Source: an uncultured Prevotella sp. (GTDB lineage: Bacteria; Bacteroidota; Bacteroidia; Bacteroidales; Bacteroidaceae). From it: a DNA stretch of 13,828 nt. The translations under genes and the position numbers were made by a program. Positions 7,101-13,828 of the stretch are shown here, piece after piece. Numbering within the stretch: the first letter of the stretch is position 1; every line of letters starts with the position of its first letter. The DNA is taken from assembly GCA_927910885.1 (NCBI GenBank), contig CAKMOD010000100.1:1-13828 (forward strand), written 5' to 3'. Below the pieces are notes generated by a model, which saw nothing but the letters and a program-made list of their open reading frames with translations, had not been told where the DNA came from and did no database searches.

Positions 7101-10100
7101 TTAAAGACCTAATCTCAATGTCATGGTGAACTGCTTTGGAACTGGGGCAGCCACACCACCTGTATTGAAGAACTCTGGATCCTGACCATTCAGCTTCTGA
7201 TCTGAATAGAAGAGGAAGAGGTTAGTTGCCTGAAGCTTCAAAGCCAGACTGCTAACACCAATACTTCTAATCATTGCTGCAGGGAAAGTGTAACCCAATG
7301 AGATTTCCTTCATACGAATGAAGTCACCCTTAGCGATACGAACATCAGAATAGTTATAAGCATTGTATGCTACATCCAACTGTGGATTGTTACGATTCTG
7401 ACGACGTGAAGCAATTACAGGGATATTAGTCAGAGCATACTCACCACTGTATGCCCCACGATTTCGGTACTCCTTAGGCAGAGCATCCATATCATCATAG
7501 CGGTTACTGAAGACAGGGTTCAAACGAACCTTATTACCAAAGCTATAAGTAACGAATACGTTGAGGTCCCAGTTCTTATAACGGAAGACGTTACCGAATG
7601 AACCCGTTGTCGTTGGGTCGGCAGGACCTTCATACTTCAGATACTTAATCTTCTCCTGATCACGTTCCTGAAGATTAAGACTTGAGTTAGTTCTTCTGCC
7701 ATCCTCATTCATGAATGTTGGCAGACCCTCACCATCGAGTCCAGCAAATGGGATGCTGAAGATAGAGTTTACTGGATAACCTACAAGACTATAACCAGTT
7801 CCCTGTACGAGGTCGATAACACGTGCATGGGTGAAGAGACTTGTAATCTCATTGTGTGTCCATGAGAAGATAAAGTTAGATTCCCAACTGAAGTCCTTTG
7901 TCTTGATGTTATGTGTATTCAAAGACAACTCCATACCATTTGACTTCATTGAAGCAACGTTAGCAAGGTTATAAGAACCCAGCTGTGGATGACTTACGTA
8001 ACCGATAAGGTCACTGTTGCGACGCCAATAGAAGTCAGTTGTAAGATTGATACGGTTATCAAGGAAACCAAAGTCGAAACCAAGGTTGAACTCACGCTTC
8101 TTCTCGTATGTAAGGTTCTTATTACCAAACTGCTCTTCGTATCCTGTCTCCTGAATAGAAGTAAATGGACGCCAAGGCACTGTTGCACTAAAGATTGGCA
8201 ATGAGTTTGTTACAGGAGGACGATCACCAGTAAGCGAGTAGCTCAAACGGAATGTAGCATGTGTCAACGCCTGCTTGAACATCTTATTAAACCAACCTTC
8301 CTCATGTGCATTCCATGCACCAGAAACGTTATAAGTTGGCAACCAACGAGCTGAAGTAGCCTTACCCAAATAGTTAGTACCCTCATAACGGAAAGTACCA
8401 GTCATCTGATAGCGACCCTTATAAGAATAGGTACCTGTACCGAAGTAAGCAAGACTGCGGATGTGAGTATTTGACAAACCGTAGTAGTCAGAACCCTGCT
8501 CCTGGAACATCTTGAAAGCACGATAGTTCAGCTTAGCAATCTCACCAGCATCAAACATCATACCCCACTCACGGTCAAAAGTAGCCTTACGGTCAACACT
8601 ATTACTCTCAACACCAGCATAGAGGTTTACGATATGTGTGTCATTGAATACGTCGTTGTAAGCAGCAGAAAGACGGGTATCCCAACCAAAGAAGTGATTA
8701 CCTGATCTGTCAAGAATACCACCTTCTTTAAGAATTGATTCTGGAAGAGAGAATGGATTATCTGGATCAGTATAAAGATAAGGATTGGCATCGCGGATAG
8801 TTGTTGTACCCATTGCACGATAAGCCAAAGCCTGATTAGAATTTTCACGAACAATATGCTCCATCGTTGAAGCTGCACTCTTAACAGCTACCAAAGCAGT
8901 AAGCTTCAACTTTGTAATTGGCTTATAATCGACACTTGTCTGTATACGGAAGTCGTGTACATTCAAGTCCATATAGTTATTGTTCAACTCATTGAAGATA
9001 TTGAACGGAGCATAGTTACGTGTATATGATTCGGTTGGGTCGAGTGTACGTGAAGTGTTCAAAGAATAAGAGTATGGGTTGATGTCGAATGCACGACTAA
9101 CAGCACCAGTTGAAGGGTCAATCGTACGTCTCAACGAACCTGGAGCTCTCTGCTTACGATAAGAAGCATTAGCAATAAGATTCAAACCTATCTTCTTATT
9201 AATGTTGTAAGTCGTATTGATGTTACCAGTGTAACGCTGAACACGGCTTGACTTATACCATCCTGGATCAGACATAGCAGAGAGAGAAGCATAGTACTGA
9301 CCCTTGTCTGTACCACCAGAAGCACTCACAGAGTGGTTGTGCATAATTGAACTTGAGAAAAGCTGGTCGAACCAGTCTGTATTGCGATACTCAGCAGCAC
9401 GCAGATAAGCATCACGTGCAGCCTGTGTATTCTCAAGACCGAACTGTCCCTTAGTAGCATCATATTCAGAGATGAGCTGATACATACGACCATAAACACC
9501 ACTTGTAGAGGCGTTAGCGATTTCCGCGTAATTCAAATAGCCCTTCTTCTCTAACTCACGATAAACCTCCATCTGGTCCTGTGAGTTCATGATATTAAAG
9601 TTCTTATAACTTGGCTTCAAACGAAGGGTGTACTCACCAGTATAGCTCAAATGGCTCTGACCAGCCTTACCTTTCTTCGTTGTTACAACAATCACACCCG
9701 CCATAGCACGAGCACCATAGATAGATGTAGCAGAACCATCCTTCAAAATCTGGAAACTCTCAATGTCGTCAGCATTCAATCCAGCAATAGCTGAAGAAAT
9801 CAAAGTCTTTGCATCACCCGATGACAAAGAACTTGCATCAACATTAGCAATGTCTTCCATGATGACACCATCCACAACCCACAAAGGTTTTGACGAACCG
9901 AAGATTGACGTGTTACCACGAACACGAATCTTAGGAGCTGTACCGAACGTACCTGATACGTTCTGAACGCTCACACCAGCAGCACGTCCTTCGAGCGAAC
10001 GGCTCACGTCTGCCATACCATCGAGCTTCGCTTTTGAAGCATCAATCTTGGTTGCAGCACCAGAGAAGAGGCGTTTGTCTTGCTGGGTCATACCTGTTCG

Positions 10101-10408
10101 ACGACCTCAGTAAGCTGATGATTGTCATTAGAGAGGACAACCTTCATGCCATCTTTTGCTGTTACGGTCTGTGTGACCATACCAATGTAACTGACTACGA
10201 GTTTCTTTCCTGCAGGAACGTCGATAGTGAAGTGACCGTCGATATCGGTAACTGTACCCATCGTAGTACCTTGTACCATGACAGATGCTCCGATAACGGC
10301 TTCTCCATCGCCCTGAGAAACTACGGTTCCGTTAATCTTTGCCTGACCAAACGCTGTTCCTAATGACAGAATAAGACCAAACAAAAAGAGAGTAATTCTT
10401 TTCTCCAT
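7101..10408 (-). pseudogene. SusC/RagA-family TonB-dependent transporter, frameshifted
   Basis: First gene of the operon, split by one missing base. The 5' part (10408-10088, 106 codons) has a signal peptide (cleavage near TAFGQ) and a CarboxypepD_reg-like domain (about 24-100, INGTVVSQGDG to VVLSN). It stops after TEVVEQV. The 3' part (10091-7101, 996 codons) begins MTQQDKRLFSGAATK and carries the plug (IRVRGNTSI, then LKDGSATSIYGARAMAGVIVVTT) and a long beta-barrel ending in MTLRLGL. Inserting one T after GTCGTCG restores the conserved VVVTGM junction, giving about 1,100 residues, normal for SusC. The two parts overlap as ATGA, but the 3' part alone lacks a signal peptide and could not reach the outer membrane. 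There is no STN domain, so direct anti-sigma signalling is unlikely. Known role: TonB-driven import with SusD as lid. Whether the break is real or a sequence error is unknown. Confidence 0.85.
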
Positions 10409-10563
10409 AGATCTCTTTTGATTATTAAAATATTATTGTGTAACTGTTTCGCTAAACTTTACGTTTTTGTTTCCCAATGAAACTTTTTATTAGAGATAGG
10501 TCATAAACTTAAATGTATTGCTGCTTTTTCACAACAAACAAAGATTATTACTTCCATGGGATG

Positions 10564-10595
10564 CAAATATATATATTATTTATAAAAATCGCAAG
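10564..10595 (-). promoter_or_regulatory. Putative Bacteroidetes sigma-ABfr promoter for the SUS operon
   Basis: On the minus strand a perfect -7 element TATATTTG (consensus TAnnTTTG) lies at 10571-10564. Twenty bases upstream is CTTG (10595-10592), close to the -33 TTTG element, at the usual spacing. Transcription would begin near 10558, leaving a leader of about 150 nt before the susC ATG at 10408. The surrounding DNA is very AT-rich, so a chance match is possible. Confidence 0.5.
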
Positions 10596-10704
10596 CATTT
10601 TTTCGTGTAAAATTACATTCTCTACTAAAATTTAATTAAATACTTAACAATTTCAACAAAAGAGTACATAAAAACACTTATAATTATAAATAAAAGAGTG
10701 TGCA

Positions 10705-10765
10705 GTTGACAAGTTAACGTATTTGATTGATAAGTAAACATGTTTACAAATAAACAAGTCATTTA
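10705..10765. repeat. Inverted copy of octamer repeats with 14-bp palindrome
   Basis: The 13-mer gttgacaagttaa (10705-10717) is the exact reverse complement of 1131-1143. Further on, gtaaacatgtttac (10734-10747) is a perfect 14-bp palindrome made of two opposed repeat units, and taaacaagtc (10752-10761) is another unit related to acttgttta at 1150-1158. It lies upstream of the susC promoter. It could be a repeat-family member, a regulator-binding site, or both. Confidence 0.5.
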
Positions 10766-10950
10766 CTATGATGAAAGACAAAATGCACAAAAATAGACAG
10801 AATGACATAAGAACAGAAAAAGACAAGATAAATAGAAAACAAAAAAACAAAATTACAAAATATTTGGTTTTCCTTTTTACTCTTGAAAGACAATATAATA
10901 TAAGAACTGTAGAACTGCCTATATAACACAAATCTATAAAACAAAAAAGT

Positions 10951-10990
10951 AAAAGGGTAGCAGAGTTGTATTTTACTCTGTTACCCTTTT
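10951..10990 (-). terminator. Strong intrinsic terminator downstream of feoAB
   Basis: A 16-bp stem (arms 10951-10966 and 10975-10990, one imperfect pair at 10960/10981) encloses an 8-nt loop. On the minus strand it is followed by ACTTTTTTGTTTTA, a good U-tract. It lies about 120 nt beyond the feoAB stop and separates feoAB from the SUS operon. In the + direction it is also followed by T-rich DNA, so it may act both ways. Confidence 0.8.
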
Positions 10991-11027
10991 TCTTTGAAAG
11001 TTTGTTTCAAGGATATCACACTATCTA

Positions 11028-11047
11028 CTTCCCTCCCTTCAGGGAAG
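11028..11047. repeat. REP-like hairpin downstream of feoAB
   Basis: A perfect 7-bp inverted repeat (cttccct at 11028-11034, agggaag at 11041-11047) with loop cccttc. The following ggtttggaggaagaagac and ctcccctt resemble the GC-richer 'ccctccc-agggaggg' palindromic elements seen between genes in Bacteroidales. It lies between the feoAB stop and its terminator, so it would be in the 3' untranslated region and may stabilise the transcript. Family membership is an inference. Confidence 0.4.
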
Positions 11048-11108
11048 GGTTTGGAGGAAGAAGACACACTCTCCCCTTATTTCCTTATAAAATGAACAAC
11101 AAACCCTA

Positions 11109-13589
11109 TCAAATAAACAGCAAGCCCACTTGGAAGACCACTGCACTGACTATCCAAGCTAATGCCGTTGTGTAACCAGCAGCAAAGAGTGCCCAACCCC
11201 AACTGCCTGTTTCACCCTTTATAGCTGCAATCGTAGCCACACAAGGGAAGTAAAGCAGTACAAAGAGAAGGAACGAGAAGGCTGTAAGTGTTGCAATAGG
11301 CTCTGCTTCCTCGTAGCTGATGTGATGCATAGTTGCTACATCCTTTGTAATCAGATTATGTAGCTTTGAGTATTTGCCTGTCTCACTACTATAACCATTG
11401 TCGTCAGAGAAGCTATCATCATTAGAATAGAGTACGCCCATTGTTGATGCAACAATCTCTTTTGCACCCATACCAGACAACAAGCCAACATCCAATTTCC
11501 AATTGAAACCCTGTGGACGGAACACTGGCTCAACGGCTTTACCGATTCGTCCGATATAGCTTTGTTCCTGTCGTGCTTGATTATTCATATTTGGGTCGTC
11601 AGGGAGTGGGAAATAGCCTAAAGCCCATACGATGATAGATGCAACGAGGATAATACCTCCCATCTTCTTCAGATACTGTTTACCTTTCTCCCACGTATGG
11701 CGGCCAATGGCCTTCCACGTTGGGAAGCGGTAAGGTGGTAGCTCCATCACAAATGGTGTATCCTCACCTTTGACTACAAAGGTAGAGAAAAGTCTACTCA
11801 TCACCACTGCCATTAGCACACCTATTATATATAAGGAGAGCATGGCAAGCGAACGATATTTCAAGGCAAAGAACGAACCCGTAATCATCACGTAGATAGG
11901 TAGACGAGCCGAACAACTCATCAATGGGAGTATCAGCATTGTTATTAACCTACTTCGCCGACTCTCAATCGTACGTGTTGCCATCACCGCTGGCACATTA
12001 CAACCGAAGCCCATGATTAGTGGGATAAACGACTTTCCATGCAGCCCCATCTTGTGCATCAATCGGTCCATGATGAAGGCTGCACGTGACATATAACCGC
12101 AATCCTCCATATAGGAGATAAAGAAGTAAAGTATCAATATCTGAGGTAGGAATACGATAACGGCTCCTACTCCACCGATAATACCATCGACAACCATATC
12201 TTTTACTGGCCCATCAGGCATATTTGTTGAAACAAACTCGCCACACCAGCCCACACCAGCCTCTATCCAATCCATCGGATATTGACCAATGACGAAGGTT
12301 GCAGTAAACATCACCAACAGAACAAAGAAAAAGATTGGGAAACCAAAATACTTATTCGTTAGTATGCGATCGATGACATGGGTTGTTTGATAAGTATCTT
12401 TCTTATCGCCTGTCGTGAACTTTGCTTCCTTCAGCGCACCATTAATAAAACCATACTTAGCATCCATGATAGCAGTTTCGCTGTCGTTGCCTGTCTCCTC
12501 CTTTACTCGAGCTGCTGCTGTATCACGATGATTGAATATCTCAACCGAATCACCCAGTGGATTGACGAGTCGTTCTACGTCCTTATCATGTTCCAACAGT
12601 TTAATGGCAAGATAACGAGTAGAATAACGACGGCAGAGTTCAGGGTATTTCTTCAAATGCTCCTGCATCTCTTTAATACCATTCTCTATCTCATGTCCGT
12701 GGTTGATATGGATATGACGGAACTTCGACGGCTCGTCTTCTTTCCCTTCATAAACGGAGATAATCTGACGGAAAAGTTCCTTCACACCTCTACCATTGGT
12801 AAATACCGTTGGAACCATTGGCACTCCAAAGAGTTCAGAAAGCTTTTGTGCATCAATATGATCACCACGCTGTTCTGTCTCATCAAACATATTGAGAGCA
12901 CAAACCATACGTATGTGCATATCTATCAACTGGGTTGTAAGATAGAGGTTGCGTTCAAGATTAGACGAATCAATCACATTGATAACTACATCTGGGGTTT
13001 TGTCAACCAACTGCTTACGCACATAGAGTTCTTCAGGACTATAGGCAGAAAGACTATAAGTACCAGGGAGGTCTACAAGGTTAAAAACATAGCCTTCAAA
13101 CTCAGCACGTCCCACCTTCGCATCAACCGTCACTCCCGAATAGTTGCCTACTCTTTCGTGTGCTCCTGATGCAAAGTTGAAAAGCGATGTCTTACCACAA
13201 TTCGGATTACCAACAAGTGCCACATTGATTGTACGGCTCTTACGACGCACTGCATCTGACAATACCTCTGGCGTTAGTTCCTTATCTGTGATATCGTATG
13301 CGGAGGAGTCCATCTCAACCTTATTGTCTTCATGCCCCTCTCCGTTATCAGCAGTACGTGTCACAACCTCCGATAACACCTCAATCTGGTCAGCCTCACT
13401 GTGACGAAGACTAACCTCATAACCCATAATCTTATATTTAACAGGATCCTGCAAAGGTGCATTGAGCAATACCTCAACGGTCTTGCCCTTGATAAATCCC
13501 ATCTCTATTATTCGTTTACGAAAACCACCGTGTCCCGATACCTTTACGATAACACCAGTTTCTCCCGTCTTTAATTCTGATAACTTCAT
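11109..13589 (-). CDS. feoB: FeoA-FeoB fusion, ferrous iron transporter
   Basis: An 826-residue inner-membrane Fe(II) importer with FeoA fused to the N-terminus, a common Bacteroidetes form. The FeoA (SH3-like) domain covers about 1-73 (MKLSELKTGETG, FRKRIIEMGF, GYEVSLR). After a charged linker comes the G-domain: G1 GNPNCGKTS (127-135), G2 Thr in GVTV (152-155), G3 DLPG (173-176), G4 NMFD (233-236). A helical GDI-like region (about 290-400) leads into the membrane part with two Gate-like halves. These carry the conserved cysteine motifs GFGCNVPA (527-534), LMSCSARLPIY (556-566) and FPCVATIAA (781-789). All motifs are complete and the frame is intact. Transcription ends at the 10951-10990 hairpin. 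The ATG at 13589 begins the FeoA domain directly, which supports that start. An array of heptamer repeats with ATG codons sits 9 nt upstream and may influence translation. No clear Fur box or promoter was identified. Confidence 0.97.
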   Translation of the reverse strand: MKLSELKTGETGVIVKVSGHGGFRKRIIEMGFIKGKTVEVLLNAPLQDPVKYKIMGYEVSLRHSEADQIEVLSEVVTRTADNGEGHEDNKVEMDSSAYDITDKELTPEVLSDAVRRKSRTINVALVGNPNCGKTSLFNFASGAHERVGNYSGVTVDAKVGRAEFEGYVFNLVDLPGTYSLSAYSPEELYVRKQLVDKTPDVVINVIDSSNLERNLYLTTQLIDMHIRMVCALNMFDETEQRGDHIDAQKLSELFGVPMVPTVFTNGRGVKELFRQIISVYEGKEDEPSKFRHIHINHGHEIENGIKEMQEHLKKYPELCRRYSTRYLAIKLLEHDKDVERLVNPLGDSVEIFNHRDTAAARVKEETGNDSETAIMDAKYGFINGALKEAKFTTGDKKDTYQTTHVIDRILTNKYFGFPIFFFVLLVMFTATFVIGQYPMDWIEAGVGWCGEFVSTNMPDGPVKDMVVDGIIGGVGAVIVFLPQILILYFFISYMEDCGYMSRAAFIMDRLMHKMGLHGKSFIPLIMGFGCNVPAVMATRTIESRRSRLITMLILPLMSCSARLPIYVMITGSFFALKYRSLAMLSLYIIGVLMAVVMSRLFSTFVVKGEDTPFVMELPPYRFPTWKAIGRHTWEKGKQYLKKMGGIILVASIIVWALGYFPLPDDPNMNNQARQEQSYIGRIGKAVEPVFRPQGFNWKLDVGLLSGMGAKEIVASTMGVLYSNDDSFSDDNGYSSETGKYSKLHNLITKDVATMHHISYEEAEPIATLTAFSFLLFVLLYFPCVATIAAIKGETGSWGWALFAAGYTTALAWIVSAVVFQVGLLFI

Positions 13590-13612
13590 AGCTTTGATAA
13601 TTCAGAATTCAT
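13586..13612 (-). other. Possible 8-codon leader ORF overlapping feoAB start
   Basis: On the minus strand the heptamer nearest the gene supplies an ATG (13612-13610) that opens MNSELSKL and stops at TGA (13588-13586). That TGA overlaps the feoAB ATG (13589-13587) as ATGA. Such overlaps permit termination-reinitiation coupling, so this could be a translational leader. It may equally be a by-product of the repeat sequence; no evidence of translation exists. Confidence 0.3.
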
Positions 13613-13700
13613 AATTCATAATTCATAATTCATAATTCATAATTATGATTACTATTTAATTCCACAATTTCAGAATTCATAATTCATAATTATGATTACT
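13599..13700. repeat. Duplicated heptanucleotide tandem repeat block upstream of feoAB
   Basis: On the + strand, aattcag (13599-13605) is followed by five perfect aattcat units (13606-13640) and then aattatgattact (13641-13653). The same block recurs at 13669-13700 as ttcag, two aattcat units and the identical aattatgattact. The copies differ only in heptamer number (5 versus 2), which suggests slippage or unequal recombination. The near end is only 9 nt from the feoAB ATG. In the transcript each unit reads ATGAATT and so contains an ATG. Confidence 0.85.
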
Positions 13701-13736
13701 TCTGCCTGTTGTATTTATTGCTGCAACAACTTATTC

Positions 13737-13828
13737 TACTCGTCTATCTCGTCAACTTAATGTTCATCTGTACTTTGTCTTCTTAGCAAGCATCTCGTTC
13801 ACTCGTCTACTTCGTCTACTCGTTATCA
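13737..13828. repeat. Octamer-family repeats at the right edge
   Basis: Units of the tactcgtc/acttcgtc type recur through this AT-rich stretch: tactcgtc at 13737-13744, tatctcgtc after it, and a denser run from 13793 to the edge (ctcgttcactcgtctacttc, then gtctactcgtt). The 12-mer actcgtctactt at 13801-13812 is identical to 1158-1169 and 1175-1186. The array continues out of the window. No gene is supported between 13590 and 13828. Confidence 0.65.

Larger units (their letters stand above)
10409..11108. other. Gene-free AT-rich region between feoAB and susC
   Basis: About 700 bp with no supported gene. Going from susC upstream it holds a roughly 150-nt untranslated leader, a Bacteroidetes-type promoter (10564-10595), octamer-related repeats with a 14-bp palindrome (10705-10765), an A-rich + strand stretch (about 10770-10865), the feoAB terminator (10951-10990) and a REP-like hairpin (11028-11047). 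Open frames of 61 and 92 codons here are low-complexity Phe/Leu/Ile/Cys-rich readings of A-rich DNA and are not credible genes. Confidence 0.7.

Noticed and set aside
10088..10106. Programmed ribosomal frameshifting in susC
   Set aside because: The junction GTCGTCGAACAGG has no slippery heptamer and no evident stimulatory structure, and a one-base loss restores the family motif exactly, so an indel is the simpler reading.
10653..10944. 92- and 61-codon minus-strand ORFs between feoAB and susC
   Set aside because: They are Phe/Leu/Ile/Cys-rich readings of an A-rich strand, overlap each other in different frames, and cover the repeat region and promoter-proximal DNA.
12378..13169. 263-codon + strand ORF
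   Set aside because: It is fully antisense to the well-supported feoAB coding sequence, and its composition is that of a reverse-complement reading with no recognisable domain.
13599..13700. Heptamer array as an origin iteron set
   Set aside because: The units are short, AT-only apart from one C, sit directly on a gene start, and no replication initiator gene or DnaA-box cluster is nearby.

Overview
The window looks like a Bacteroidales chromosome, most likely an oral-type Prevotella. The reasons are a SusC/SusD pair, four lipoprotein signal peptides with acidic residues after the lipid cysteine, BACON and DUF4302 domains, a fused FeoA-FeoB protein, a TTG/TAnnTTTG-type promoter, no convincing Shine-Dalgarno sites, and AT-rich intergenic DNA. 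No database search was possible, so the genus is an inference.

Layout. At the left edge (1-60) a 20-bp direct repeat flanks a small hairpin, followed on the + strand by a DUF3307-type membrane protein (112-909). An intergenic stretch with a terminator-like inverted repeat and degenerate octamer repeats (1085-1187) separates it from a convergent minus-strand operon covering 10408 down to 1207. In transcription order the operon encodes a SusC-like TonB-dependent outer-membrane transporter, a SusD-like surface lipoprotein, a HEXXH zinc metallopeptidase-like lipoprotein, a DUF4302+BACON lipoprotein, and a lipoprotein with two BACON-like domains. The last four genes are 7-22 bp apart. A 155-bp gap lies between susC and susD. 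About 700 bp of gene-free AT-rich DNA (10409-11108) holds the operon promoter, more octamer-like repeats, a strong terminator and a REP-like hairpin. Upstream, also on the minus strand, lies feoAB (11109-13589), preceded by a heptanucleotide tandem repeat block and then more octamer-type repeats to the right edge.

How it works together. The SusC/D pair should form a lidded, TonB-driven uptake channel. No glycoside hydrolase or polysaccharide lyase is present, whereas a predicted surface peptidase is. The locus therefore looks more like a RagAB-type peptide or protein acquisition system than a polysaccharide utilization locus (inference). SusC lacks an N-terminal STN signalling domain, and no sigma/anti-sigma pair is seen beside it.

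The notable points are: (1) two single-base frameshifts in one operon, in susC at the conserved VVVTG motif and in the DUF4302 gene, which are either real decay, phase-type variation, or sequence errors; (2) a variable-looking heptamer array directly against the feoAB start codon, in which every unit carries an ATG and the last one opens a mini-ORF overlapping the feoAB start as ATGA; (3) a dispersed WACTYGTY octamer repeat family in three intergenic regions.
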